A stretch of DNA of 64,000 nt from Pagrus major (lineage: Eukaryota > Chordata > Actinopteri > Spariformes > Sparidae): positions 17,150,110 to 17,214,109 of the forward strand of contig NC_133216.1 of assembly GCF_040436345.1 (NCBI RefSeq), read 5' to 3'. Every line of letters starts with the position of its first letter. Within the stretch, counting starts at the first letter, position 1. This document shows positions 36,701 through 60,087 of the stretch, piece by piece. Both the position numbers and the translations under genes were made by a program. The notes under the pieces are model-generated. The model had not been told where the DNA came from. It searched no databases and saw only the letters and a program-made list of their open reading frames with translations.

Positions 36701-39700
36701 CTCTAAAACACTTTCAACATAAACTAAACATTATAACTTTCGTGAAGGGAGGGTTTACCTCAGGACTATTGTGTTAGACTGCATTAGTTTTAGCGTTAGT
36801 TAAATAGTGTATCTAATAAACCAGCAACTGGGTGTGCTACACTGTGACATCTGTCTGCCTTTGTAATCAATTATTGAGATTCAAAGCAAGTCGAATATTG
36901 GAAATATTGAGAGGTTAGTATTTAGCATTAGTCGCTTGGATTAAACTTTTCGATATGATGGATACTGCTTGTGTCCCCCAGGTCCCCCATGATTACAACC
37001 TGGCTGGCAAAGTTGTGTTTGTCCAGCAGTTAAGAGTTCAAGGTTCAGGAACGTTATGGCCCCGCTTTGACGCACACCAACAAACTTTTCCCTGAAGCTC
37101 AGCCCAACTATTACAAAACGAAGCAGCTGATTTGATATTATGTGAAGCAGATATAAACACCTGTATTCATATGTTCTTTTTTTGTTCTATGCAAATATTG
37201 TACAGACCGTGATGCGGCTTTCTGAACATGTTCTAACGTTGTAAAAGTCATGTGAAAGAGGAAGGGACATCTGGAGCTCTGGAGAACAATTTTATAGTCT
37301 CATATTTAACAGTCAAGTGTGTCACTTTTTGCTACATATATATGTTACGTTGCACTGCTAATTTGTGCCTTCAAAGTAAAGAAAATTAGAAAAGAACAAG
37401 ATGTTCTGTACTGTTTCTAAAGATTTTGAATGCCCTGTTGTTAGACACTGATAATTTAGTTTGGTGGTACCGACGCACACAAGACAGAGGAGTGCCTTTT
37501 CTGAGAGAAAATCAGTGAAACACTTAAAAAACAAGAGGATTTTCTATAGACGTTATATAACCGCAGCAGCACATTGGAAACACTGGCCTACTTTTCTCCA
37601 CACAGTGACCTGCTCTACAGTAGCAGGGAGGGAGGAGGAGGAGGACTCTGCTCTCCCAATGCAGCATGGCGGGAGGAGCTGGGAGAGGAAAGAAGCAAGA
37701 GCTCTCACTCTGAGCTTTCTTGAAATATCCATTTGCTATAATCAAGTCACACATGGGTCTCCTTTTTGGAAAATTTCAATGATGACTGTTGAAACATGAC
37801 AATTGTAGAGGAGAAAGGCTTGAATACTGAGCATTTATCAAAAGAAAGAAAAGGAAGTATAATGCACAAGGAGAGCTTGTTTACTTGAACGTATCTAAGC
37901 TGCTGGCTTGTTATCTTGTCATTAACGTGGAGGGAGAGCAGTTAACTACATTCTGTGCTGAACCAGTCTCAAGCTTTCTATATAGGTAATTTAGCTTCTG
38001 AAGCTTGAATATATACCTGTTGTCTGAGTCATATCTGTTGCTACAAACGGATCTTCCAGGTCTAGTTGCAGTATTTTCAGTTCCCTTCAAGCTGTACCAA
38101 AAGAACATTGTAATACTGTGCTTGCCTGTACTGGAAATGTGGGAACTTTTAGCCAAAAAGAAATGCCCTACAAATCTTACTAATGCCTAAGTAGGCCGAC
38201 TGGCAGACAACAACACGCAGACAGCATGTGTAAAAGGTGCTTAATGTGTGTGTGAAGGGTATGTTCTACTTTCTACACATCTCAGCTTTCTGTTTATCTG
38301 TTTACTAATGAACAAGACAGCTATTTACATTTAGTTCATCTTTTCTTTAGGGATGCACAATTCGTTTGCTTTTTTCAGCCAATATCGGTAATGTAGTGAG
38401 CAGTGATGGATGATTTACTATTTCACCACTAATGTTAAAAGCTGGTAGACATTTCCCTCGTCTCTCAACCCTTGTGGAACAAGTATTGTAAATTTTGATA
38501 ATGGTGTGTTCCTCTGAGACTGTAAAAAACAACGTACACACTGATGACAACATGTTTGGCTCTCTTGTCTACACTGTGTGGCTCGTTGACATCATGAGCG
38601 CAACAACAGCACATTGTAGTGTGTAGCTGATGCGCTTATTAAGTCAATGAAAGCAATTTGTCTTTGCATTAACGGCTCCATTTATAGACTTTAATTTCAT
38701 TAACGGCTGAGAGCTAATGATAGAAATTTCCCATCATCGATGTAAATTGTGCGTTCCAGCTTTTCTTTCGAGGATCTCAGTTAGCTTGGTAATATAGCCT
38801 AGCACATTTGGCCTGGTAATATAGCCTAGCACATAGTACAATTATCATTGAATCTGGACATGCTGCTCTTCTTAGTTGGAGTTTAATTTTCAGAAAAGTA
38901 TTTCACAGATCCTTTTGGTGCAGCTGGAGGCTTACTAAAGTGACTCATCTTCTTCATAAACAATCTTTGGGAGGGGTTGCCCGGCACGCACGTGGTGAAA
39001 GGGGCGGGGCCACCCCCACCTGCTGTTAACATATGGAGGCGTGGCTGGTTCGTACACGTCATCGACAGACATTCAAAGCTCTCCACGAGCGTCTGAAAGG
39101 CTGGGGAGTTTGATTTTTTTTGTTTTTTTTGTACACGAGACAAACAAGCAGACGTGAAACATGTCGGTACACGGTGTTTAAAGACTGCAACACAGTACAT
39201 GTTTAGGAGGAAGGAATGAGTAACAACACAGTAGGGGAAGCCTTAAAGCCAGAGTCACTTGATCCCCGGCAGACGATGTCAGGTCATTATGTAAAACGAG
39301 CTTGGCATCCCCTGCGCCACCGCCCTTCACACCCTCATGTTTTGTTTCTTTGATTTTTAAATGTCTCCTAGCAGTGCGTGCAATCACTCACGGATATGCC
39401 GACAAGGTAAAGCAGATGGCGAGAGATCTGTGAAGTTTACAGTGATGCAACCGTGCAGCATATCACTGTAACAACCCCTGTCTATGCAGCAGGTTTCAAT
39501 GCAGTCACCCCTGATACTGCAGCAGCCCGAGGATGTTTATTAGCTATTGTGGACAGCTACCATTTAGGGTTAAATCCCAGGCAGACTGTCACATGCACAG
39601 ACATGTATGTTTGTGTTTGAGTTAATACAATTCTGCAACACGTCTTTACATCAAAACGAATATGAAAGTAAAACTAAACGTGTCGCTTTCGGACTTGAAC

Positions 39701-40000
39701 ACAGTCCTGTCAGTTGCTACTCGTATTTTAATGTGAAAACAACAAACCTGCGATTTTCTGACTATAATCAGTTCATGAATGGCGTAAATTGATGTAACTC
39801 TGTAACTCAGAAAACTAATCTCTCGGACACACCTTTCACTGGATAGTTGAGGATTTGTCACTGTGCTCATCAGGGTTGACATTGTATTAGAGACATAAAG
39901 TATATTTCTAATAAAATACCAACTTACCACGTGCTTTCTGTTGTTGCTGGGCTTGCAATTCCAAAAACTTGGCTGCTTCTAGAAGCGTTTCGATGCTCAT
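23880..40000 (-). CDS. mnt: MNT, MAX network bHLH-leucine-zipper transcriptional repressor
   Basis: MNT dimerises with MAX, binds CACGTG E-boxes and represses transcription by recruiting SIN3 and histone deacetylases, opposing MYC. Coding exons in transcript order: 39928-40000, 33683-34256, 33265-33306, 32867-32978, 24886-25078, 23880-24700. All junctions are GT-AG and the joined frame gives 604 aa (human 582). Domains: SIN3-interacting helix MSIETLLEAAKFLELQAQ (1-18), a Pro/Gln/Asn/His-rich region (25-212), basic helix-loop-helix HNKLEKNRRAHLKECFETLK onward (about 222-266), leucine zipper (268-300), acidic patch GEDIMDDDLEDE, then a His/Thr/Pro-rich C-terminus ending VTMPSFPISTLKLA, which is conserved in vertebrate MNT. 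Both ends of the protein are accounted for, so the gene is complete. It is convergent with septin 4 and head-to-tail with METTL16. Confidence 0.96.
24886..25078 (-). CDS. mnt: MNT exon 5: leucine zipper
   Basis: Encodes TLKRKEKEYEHDMERLAREK, then IATQQRLAELKNELSQW (the MAX-pairing zipper) and MDVIEIDRVLRQT...EEDQASTSTAS, a segment specific to MNT. Phase 0 in, phase 1 out. Confidence 0.96.
25888..26093. repeat. GTTGCAGTTAACGATTATTT-family repeat
   Basis: Begins 'ttgcagttaacgattattt' and contains 'ccaaaacccaaagatattca' and 'accatcatagaggagtaaag', phrases characteristic of the dispersed fish family. Confidence 0.65.
27167..27400. repeat. AGGGCTGCAACTAACGATTA-family repeat
   Basis: The best-preserved end in the window (AGGGCTGCAACTAACGATTA). 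It ends 'gatcaaaatagttggcgatt'. Probably a non-autonomous DNA transposon; the superfamily is not assigned. Confidence 0.7.
29560..29870. promoter_or_regulatory. GC-rich patch with palindromic CRE inside MNT intron 4
   Basis: A G+C-rich, CpG-containing stretch in an AT-rich intron. It carries TGACGTCA (29756-29763), the full CREB/ATF site, immediately followed by CGCGG, with GGGCGGGG-like G-runs at 29731-29755 upstream. This could be an intronic enhancer or cryptic promoter. No associated coding exon is seen. Confidence 0.35.
32867..32978 (-). CDS. mnt: MNT exon 4: helix 1, loop and helix 2
   Basis: Encodes RAHLKECFETLKKNIPNIDE, then KKTSNLSVLRSALRYIQ, the helix-loop-helix. The Arg codon is split with exon 3 (AG|A). 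Donor CAG|GTACAC. Confidence 0.97.
33265..33306 (-). CDS. mnt: MNT exon 3: basic region
   Basis: A 42-base exon encoding AGTREVHNKLEKNR. His, Glu and Arg of the HNKLEKNRR basic region are the residues that read CACGTG in MYC/MAX-class proteins. Confidence 0.96.
33683..34256 (-). CDS. mnt: MNT exon 2: Pro/Gln/Asn/His-rich region
   Basis: About 191 codons beginning EDELKEKQRLGQLSEERHSD. It contains a proline-rich VPIPPSLPPPSMPITVIPIP block, then a Gln/Asn/His-rich stretch, and ends NKKRPGG just before the bHLH. The PITVIPIPVV piece is conserved in MNT; the Q/N/H-rich part appears fish-specific compared with the proline-rich mammalian region. Donor GGAGG|GTCAGT. Confidence 0.93.
34398..34765. 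mobile_element. TTAA-flanked MITE (368 bp)
   Basis: Left end TTAAAGGAGCACTATGTAG; right end inverted TTAAAGGGGCACTATGTAG. The match continues through GTTTTGG(G/A)GAAGAAATT. TTAA at both borders suggests a piggyBac/Kolobok-type target duplication. No coding capacity. The terminal sequence differs from the 2656/18126 family beyond TTAAAGG, so this is a second family. Confidence 0.8.
35341..35957. mobile_element. Probable non-autonomous element with inverted ends
   Basis: The start (about 35346-35394: 'tttacattagcatgc...gatcacaagtgaacagct') and the end read on the other strand ('tttacaccaggcattgacat...gatcacaagtcgacagct') are inverted repeats with gaps. A third related piece ('gtgcacccaagatgca') follows the left arm. 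Exact borders and target duplication are unclear. Confidence 0.5.
38787..38834. repeat. Short direct tandem duplication
   Basis: 'tggtaatatagcctagcaca' occurs twice, 27 bases apart, separated only by a TTTGGCC-like spacer. It looks like a recent local duplication inside MNT intron 1. Confidence 0.85.
39928..39933. promoter_or_regulatory. mnt: Canonical E-box CACGTG at the MNT exon 1 donor
   Basis: The palindrome CACGTG is formed by the last coding bases of exon 1, directly before the GT of intron 1, about 70 bases inside the coding start. CACGTG is the preferred site of MNT-MAX and MYC-MAX, so it could serve autoregulation. It also belongs to a codon and a splice donor, so its presence alone proves nothing. 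Confidence 0.4.
39928..40000 (-). CDS. mnt: MNT exon 1: SIN3-interacting domain and start codon
   Basis: ATG at 39998-40000 opens MSIETLLEAAKFLELQAQQQ, the amphipathic SID helix of the MNT/MXD family that docks into SIN3 PAH2. The exon ends CACGTG|GTAAGT in phase 1. The start is certain because MSIETLLEAA is invariant in the family. Confidence 0.96.
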
Positions 40001-40200
40001 TTCTGTCCACTTACGGAGACTTTGCCTCGATTTTTCAAGAGAAAAAGGCGATAAAGCAAATGCTATATGCGCCTCTGCACTACAGGGAGAGGTTCCCAGT
40101 CTAACGCTGGAAAAAAAAGGGTAATCGGATACCCCCTCAGTAGAAACTCTACCACTTACGTAGGAGAGTTACAAACAAGATGGCGCTCAAAGTAGTGGGA
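40001..40200 (-). promoter_or_regulatory. mnt: Probable MNT 5' UTR/promoter with YY1-like site
   Basis: DNA directly upstream of the MNT start. AAGATGGCGC at 40177-40186 on the plus strand fits the YY1 core (AANATGGCG) often found close to start sites of TATA-less genes. No TATA box is seen. A plus-strand open frame starts in the same motif (40180) but has no recognisable similarity. Confidence 0.45.
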
Positions 40201-40969
40201 ACAAATAAGGTTTGTGAATCACGCACCGTTTGTAACCGCCCACCGACGGACACACTCCCCTCCCGTGCACATCGGAGAGAAAACGACAAAACGCGGAGAA
40301 AGAGCTGGATGGGGATTAACTACTGTGTTACAAACGGGTGGGTCACGGTTGTAAAAGTGACCATACACACGCCTGGCCGCTGTTAATTAAAGAAAAATGC
40401 ACGAAATGTCGGCAGAAACGGCTGGCAGCTAGCTTAATGCTAACACCGCCGACTGCGACGTGTCGCTTAGCAACCACGTTAGCCAAACAAGTAAACAGCC
40501 TTCTTTAAGATAACATTTAGCTAATTAGTAACGATTTATAATGACTGGGAGCTTAATCGATGACTCATAATTTCTACTTATACTTCACTTGTGTCATATT
40601 TGTTAAATTGTAATGCCTAGTTGTGGCTTGTTTCTAAAAATGTCTCTGGAAACGCTACGGTAGCCCCAATGGCTGTTTATTTTTACCCGAGTAGGCTTTA
40701 AAGTGTTTACATGTAATTCTTGTTTTCTATTGTCTATTGTATGCAAAGTCGAGTCACCATCACTGCAGTGGATTTACATCTCAGTGATGTATTGTTAATC
40801 CACCAATCAGGGTGAAGAACAACAAGGCGTCGCGTCTGCACCACATGGATACAAGTCATGTATGTTGTTGTATCCCTGTTAATATGTCCAGAGTTAAGAG
40901 TGGTATAGTGCTTTAGAGGCCAGATGTGTAGTGTAGTGAAGTAGTTAAACCAATTACAAGCAGAGGTAG

Positions 40970-41225
40970 CTGGTGAAAGTACATTTACTCAAGAACTTTT
41001 ACCTTACTTAAGTTTTTCCTGATTTCTGCAACTGCACTTTATACAACTACAGTTGATTTTAGAGGGAAATATGCCACTTTTTACTCCACTACATTTAGTT
41101 ATTTTACAAATGTATTCAGTTAGTTACTAATTGCCTGATAGTTAGGTAGTCAGTAACCTAATCCAAGTATCACAACATTAAAGTAATGTAACTTGATTAC
41201 TTTCCGTTACATTTGACTCCAACAC
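40970..41225. repeat. Dispersed repeat of the ACTTTTACTCCACTACATTT type
   Basis: Contains 'aagtacatttactcaagaac' and 'actttttactccactacatt', phrases widely dispersed in fish genomes. A shorter relative lies at about 21030-21125. Confidence 0.5.
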
Positions 41226-42085
41226 CAAATATATGCAAATAAAGACTATAGAAAAGAAATATCAATAAGATGACTTTTTTAATCTTGATAAGGAGTCATC
41301 AGGATTAAACATGTATTTACATTACATTACATGTATTCCACATGTATAATCAGTACGCACATTGAGACCTTATTGATCGCTGGGGTGAAATTCCAGCTGC
41401 AGCATAAATGCTTCAAAAATTAAAATCTAATAACATGTTACATTGTTCTGAAATGGGCCATTATGCATAACAAGTGGTACTTCAACTATTTTGTATGCTA
41501 ATCCTTTGCTATACCCCTGCACTGATGAGGCAGAAAAGAAATAAATGCCATAACTTCACCATTTAGTCATTATAAAATATATGATATTCTTAACAAAAAT
41601 GATTTATTTGGAGGGGGAATTCAAATAGAGATAAGTACACCTGATACCATATGTAACCTGCCAGCAAAATGTTGGTATTTATTTGCCCCAGCCAACAATT
41701 ATTTACTAATTATTCCATTTTCTATTTATCTTTTAGTGAATTGATCAATAATTTATTCTCTGAAACAGCCATTCCCAAAGTTAAGAATGACATGGCCCAC
41801 TCTGAAAGCAGAAAATCTTCTGGGGCTCACCCAAAATGTTAACACAACTCTGATCAACACAAGACTAAGATGTAAGTATTTTCCTCCAAATAAATGAACA
41901 ACACTTTTAATTATAATTTTAAACAAAAATTGGAAATTAAAAATGTTTATTTATTTATTGGATATGACCTCTCGTGGGCCATACTTTGAGAATCACTGCC
42001 CTAAAATGTTAGAACATTGTGACAGAAACGCAGTCTCCCAGAGGGCAAGCTGACATCTTCAAACTACATTTTTTTAATTCTCAGC

Positions 42086-42238
42086 ATATTCTCACATTTG
42101 AGGGTCTGGAGACAGCAAATGTTTGGCTTTTTTGTTTGATTAATGGCTTGAGAAGATATAAATGATCAGAACTCTTGCTGATTAATTTTCTGTCACTTAG
42201 ATGATTAATCAGCCAATCATTTAAGCTCTAGTCGACTT
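42086..42238. repeat. ATTAATC-family repeat fragment
   Basis: Contains 'tgattaattttctgtcactt' and 'gatgattaatcagccaatca', a degenerate end of the family seen at 16590 and 27167. Confidence 0.5.
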
Positions 42239-42436
42239 TTTCGTATAATTATTCTTATTACATCAGACTAGATCCAGGAATAGCCTGAATGACTTGTAAG
42301 TTCAGAGTCTACTTATGAAGGCCCTATGGCCAAGTGTAACCTTTTTAAAGCATTAAAACACATTTGTTATCAGTAACCTAATCTAATAGTACACTAAGTG
42401 CCTGTTTTAAACTTTGATGTTGCTCTCACATGACTG

Positions 42437-42552
<116 letters not shown>

Positions 42553-43094
42553 GCTGGTGGAGTCAAAGTCCTGGCGAACCTGAGGGACATGACGTACGAG
42601 TAGGAACCGTTTTTTTTTTTTGCTTGCAACACACCAACAATGAATCTGCACGTACAGACACACGGCCCTGGATATTTAGCTCTCATTTCCTGTTATTCAT
42701 TCAGCTCCAGTCAGGAAGTGTGTCAGCTACAACAGAGTAATAATAGTGGATCACAATACTTAACGTTCTCCAGGCACAGGAAACACTGAGGGGCTCCAGG
42801 AACATCCTAAATTACAACGGCCTGTGTGTAAATTTAAGATGTGCCAACTGACAAACCACGTAGGGTTCAATGTGTCATTCCAAAGCCATTCATAAAGATG
42901 ATGTCTAATAAAGCAGCAATTAAAGGATTAAATCTTAATACAAAAGATCCTGACAGGATTAATCCCTCACAGAAGAAACACATACACTATCCTCTAGTGG
43001 CCATTTACAGGTACTGCATCAACGACAGACCAAAAATGCTTCGTTTGAATAAAAGATGCACATTGAAGTAGCAAACATGTTAGAAAAATGAACA

Positions 43095-43100
43095 TTTATT
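43095..43100 (-). terminator. mettl16: METTL16 poly(A) signal
   Basis: AATAAA on the minus strand 309 bases after the METTL16 stop codon, the first such hexamer downstream. This implies a short 3' UTR of about 330 bases. Confidence 0.6.
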
Positions 43101-43408
43101 GCAAATGTTTGAGCACAAAAGACCAAATGTACAGTATCTATTACCGTAAAAGGTAAACTGAAAAGTACAAGAAAATGACATGAAAAGGCAACACATCAAC
43201 TGGAACAAACCTCCAGAAGTCACAGTGAGTTCAACACATTACAAACTTCTCAAAAGCTGTACAGCTGTACAGTAAAGTATTATAAACATTTCAACTGTCC
43301 AGATAATCATCTCTAAAAATAATATTTCTGTGATTTTACTCACTGTTGTTTCATTTTCAATCTACTGTTTTAAAAATAAAAAGGACCCGTTTTTTCTTTT
43401 TTCTCCGC

Positions 43409-55340
<11,932 letters not shown>

Positions 55341-55439
55341 CTGGAGGAGAAACAACAAGGACTGAATTAGCTCACGTCAGCATGAAAAGCCTATAGTAAA
55401 ACACAGTAATTTGGATCAAAACTCTGTTCATTTGTTGGT

Positions 55440-56150
55440 TGGTTTGTCAGCAAGATTACACAAAAACTACTGAACGGATTTCCACAAAACTTGGAAGGAA
55501 GATGGTTCTTGACCCAGAATAGACCCACTCTTGGTGCTAATTTTTCTCACATTTAACACCGCGAGATAGGGTGCTTTCGTTTGTTTTGTTGCTTTCTTTT
55601 TTTGTGTTTTTGGCATTTAACTTTAAAAAAACGTGGCTTTATTTCGTTAAACAGAAAAAGGATTTGTAAAAACCAAACAAACAAAGGAAAGAAAAAAAAA
55701 AGCCAAAACCCAACAGGTTAAAAGTCAGGTTGTGTGCCTCTGTACAACAGTCAAGTTGCTCTTCGTGAGCTATGGTGTTGAATAATGGCCTGAACATTTT
55801 TTTGACGTCACAGTGCATTTAACCTCTGACCTTTGGAATATCAAATGTCATAACTTCAACATTTCATCCTATTAGACATTTGTATGTTAAATTTTGTCTC
55901 AACCAATATATGAATTCTTTAGTTATGGCCAAAAGATTATTTTTTGAGATCACAGTGACCTTGACCTCTGACCACCAAATTATATTCATCATTGAGTCAC
56001 AGTGGACATTTGTACCAAATTTGAAGAAATTCCCTCAAGGCATTCTTGAGATATCGTGTTCACGAGAAGGGGACGTACGTACGTACGGACAACCAGAAAA
56101 CATAATGATGCCTCCAGCCACGGCCATCGCCGGCACGAAGGCATAAAAAG
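55440..56150. repeat. Composite dispersed fish repeats
   Basis: Two neighbouring pieces. 55440-55560 has 'actgaacggatttccacaaa' and 'acttggaaggaagatgg'. 55740-56150 has 'catcctattagacatttgta', 'tcacagtgaccttgacctct' and 'gaagaaattccctcaaggca', ending in an imperfect hairpin (56108-56144). These phrases recur widely in fish genomes; no coding capacity. Confidence 0.65.
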
Positions 56151-56529
56151 TGTTTGCATATTTGTTTTCCCCCTAAAAGTTTAGTTAATGTTAGCCTGAA
56201 GGTTTAAAAGCTGCATTAACGTCTGGCTGCTTGTGTTTCTTGCAGAATCTGACCTCCTTGTCTTACCCCATTAAAGACGTTAATGTGTTAAATGTGTTCA
56301 GACCTCAGCATTTAAGTTGGTGAATATGATGTTATTATCACTGACAGGAGGAATCGTGGCCAAAGCTACAAAAATAAATCCAAGTTTGTATGAAACCAGA
56401 ATTTCCCTTAAGGATGATTTCAATGTAGTGACTTGCTGATCCTCTTTGTTTTACCAATGAGCCAACCTGACAGCAATTTACCAAACTGGTCTTAATGCAG
56501 CACTTCATTAACCCTCTGTGCTGAACCTC

Positions 56530-56680
<151 letters not shown>

Positions 56681-59600
56681 GGACAATAGGGAGATAAGCA
56701 GCACATCAATTCAACCAATCCCCTGCTAATGACAATGAAATTCACATTTACAACATCGCTGAGAACTCCCATTTTTTACTCCCAATTCTCAGTCCCACTC
56801 GTTCGGCTCTCCCGTCTTCTCCTCTCGACGTGTTTAATGGTTTCAGCTGTCACACATGTGGGCACGAGCACGGCAGACAGAACGAGTGGGCGAGATAGGT
56901 ATAATTAAAGCTTCGCTGAGCGCTTTCGCACCTTGGCAGATGTAATTAGACACATCCTCGTGATGGCAGCGTCTGGCACCTCACTAGTTTGGTGGGAGCA
57001 AAAAAAAAAAAGCCCACCATCTTCTGCTGGTAGAGACAGAGATACAACTCAGAGATCCAAAGCAGTTAACCTCTGGTTTTATTTTTATTGTTTCGTCTGT
57101 GAAAATTGGTTAGAAATGGACAGAAAATGTTTTGCTCTCTTTGTATTCAGCTCCTCTTCAGTGATATTTCACAACAAATAAAAGGCCAACCGAATTTCCA
57201 CCTTTTTTTTTTTTTACTTCTTCAAGGTCTGTGTGATGACCTGAATGCTTCTCACAGCTAAGTTTAAGTACGTTTTTAGATGGACAACAGTCATGTGTTG
57301 CTTTAGGGAGAGGTGAGACAATAGGTATAGACCAGGAAGTCAAGTTTGAGCATGAGATCAAAGAGTCTGAGGGTTTACAAGAAGCCAAAACTCTGCACCA
57401 CAGTTAACTATACAATAAGGAAGGATTTTTAAGGTTATCGTAACGGCAATCATTTAATCTTTGACTGGCCGATTCAGCATTGTGCCAAATGATATCATGT
57501 TGGTGCCAAAGTCTGTCCGAGCAACACTAAAGCACGATAAAAACTGAAATGGTCCAAGCCCTCAGGTAGCTTCTGCATTTATACTTCTTACTATCTTTTT
57601 TCGTGAGGTCCAGGTTAAAAATCAGTATTTAATAATGTAATCACTAAATAACTGATATAAAATTGTAGAAATACTGGACTCTGAGGCAAATGTGTTGGAT
57701 GAGCATATGATGGAGGTTTAAACGCACTACAAGGCACTTTTCACAGTCTCAGTTTAATCCAGGTGCCTCTATATGACCTACATAAGTTTATACTTCTTTT
57801 TTGAGAATGCCTTTATTGAATTTGTGGTATACATTTTCTGGTACACGCTTCGTTTTTAAAAAGAATGTTTTTTTGTTTACGTGTTTGAAATACAAGTATA
57901 TCAATCAATCAATAGCAGCTTTAATAAGGGCCCACAGCTTCTTTTTGCCCCAGTATCCTCTGGCAGGTTAATCCTGCCCCGAGCCTCATTCTGGTTCCAC
58001 TGGGACTCTGGAGTGGTTTGTTTGTGCTGTGAAAGCAAAGCAGACCAACCACAGATTTATACCACTTTTACAGCATAATGAGGATGTGAATGCAGGCTGT
58101 TTAAGCACAGGTGATACCACCAAAAACAGGTGATAGACTCCTCTCCAACTGCCAGTAGATTTGAAGTTTGCCTTTTGTTTTTGTTTTTTGTTCTGGTGTT
58201 TCACAACCACGTCGCGACACAACCAGGGACAGTTGAAATCAGCACGGAGGCCAGTGACAATATTATGTTGGTTACTTGACTTATTATATCTTTTATTTCA
58301 GGATTACCGGTTTCAAGCTCAACACCAACTGAACAATGTTCAAGCGCTGCTTGAACGGAGATGGATGGAAAAGTATTTATGCACCAACATCCAGTACTTC
58401 AACGCGCGTCACAACAACGCACTGGAAAATGAGCAAATGATTGCGTGTCCACCTGAGTGTCATGTTTAAATCACTGTTCATCGAAGCTAGAGCTGATGAA
58501 CACCCGTGACTACTGCAGAATCATTTGACCCAGAAATGAATGCCAATGGTGGCTTTTCACACTGAAGACAGAAGCCAGATGCTATTGGGTGTTAATGGGT
58601 TTTTTTGCCAGCATGAAAGGGGTGTTGCTGTCAGTAGATATCTGATTTTAGCCAAGGTTTTTCATGCGTTTATGCAAGTCAGGACATGAGCATGAGGATT
58701 TTGCTGATCAGTCAGAAAGTGAGAGGAAGTTGGTATGTTGCCTTGTCCTTGTGTTTTTTCCGTTGTTGGGACTGAACTGAACCACAGATACGAAAGCAAA
58801 GTAAAACGTTGGTGAGTGGTCAGGTTTGAGGGCAACAAACTCCTCTGATTCACATCTGGCTGGGAGTCATTCCCCATCTTTCTCTCTCCCCTCATTTCCA
58901 ATCATCTATCTGCTGTTGGCTGTCTAATTAAAGCTCAAAATTCCCTGAATTTCAATCCGGAAATCATTGCTGTGAGCAAAACAGAGGACAAACCTGCCTC
59001 TCTGCTGAGGTGACTCTGGTCACTGAACTCTTCATTGAGGAGTGATAACAAAGACAAACGACCCTCCAGCAGCCAGGTGTGCGACTGATACAAATGAGAA
59101 GCGATTTACCTGTAGAGCCTGACATCAATCTTGCCCTGTGTCTCCTCACCTAATGAACATATTAGGTTAATGGTGCGGTTTAATCAGCGGGTTGAGGAGT
59201 GTGACCTCTTGGAGGAACACCTGGCGCCTTTGAGGATGTACGACACGTTTTCAAAAGACTGAAGAAAGCACTTTAAAAAACAGGCTGAGCTTTGGGGAGG
59301 AATCAGGCTAATGAGGGAGAAATGATACATCAGCATTAGCTCACCCTTTTCCAAAATGAAAGTCCAGCTCTCAGATACGCTGCCCTCTTTCATTTCTCCT
59401 CAGAGGCATCATTAGATAAGGATCAATATTCAGAGAGCGAGGCTGCTCAGGCCAACCCTCTATTTTTAGCCCCTGATGAGTGTATGTGTGTGTTTCTGAG
59501 TGTGTGTGCAATGCAGGCCGATCACTCCCATCAGCAGCGCTGCGAATGGCACGTCTCCATGGCAACCCCACCTACTGAACAGATGAGGGGAGCACGCAAA

Positions 59601-60054
59601 TCCGGCCACGCTGGAGCAATGGCTGATGCCAGACGGAGCGTGAGCGTTCCCGCGATTTACGCCTCTGCTGCCACGTAGGTGCACCGCAGCGTGATTACGA
59701 CATTAGTGTGGCGGACGGGATACAGAATGGGACAAACCTGAATGAAAAAGTTGTGATAGGACACAATATATTACACTTCGATTCGATGGTAGTAAGGGAG
59801 TAAGTTGGAGCTCAAAACTCGATTCCAGCTTATGTTCAGGTTAAACAACTGGGGCAGGTGAGGAGTGAATAAAAGGTGTTCTGTGAGAAGAAGGAGAAGA
59901 AGGAGAAGAAGAACAGATTTACTCTTAATACTGAGAGGCAGAAAAGTCTGTGGTTGAGATGGATGAAGAGGACGACATCATTAGAGCGGAGGACAGTTTA
60001 CTGCTGAGACAAACAGCTCACTCTCACCTCCACGCTACATGATCAGCATGGAAG

Positions 60055-60086
<32 letters not shown>

Positions 60087-60087
60087 G
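60055..60087. repeat. Short (CA)n tract
   Basis: CA repeats interrupted once by AAA. Preceded by an AGAAGG/AGA purine repeat at 59887-59912. Confidence 0.9.

Larger units (their letters stand above)
34257..39927 (-). other. mnt: MNT intron 1 (5.7 kb)
   Basis: Holds two TIR elements (34398-34765 and about 35341-35957) and a short tandem duplication at 38787-38834. I recognise no other exon. Confidence 0.65.

Noticed and set aside
59110..59155. Exon-like segment on the minus strand (AG acceptor, CAG|GTAAAT donor, ...TQGKIDVRLY...) whose phase would fit the first METTL16 exon found
   Set aside because: The peptide does not match the conserved METTL16 N-terminus; a phase match has a one-in-three chance.
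59484..59678. GC-rich 64-codon plus-strand frame
   Set aside because: No similarity and no splice support; could be a CpG-rich regulatory patch but the evidence is too thin to list.
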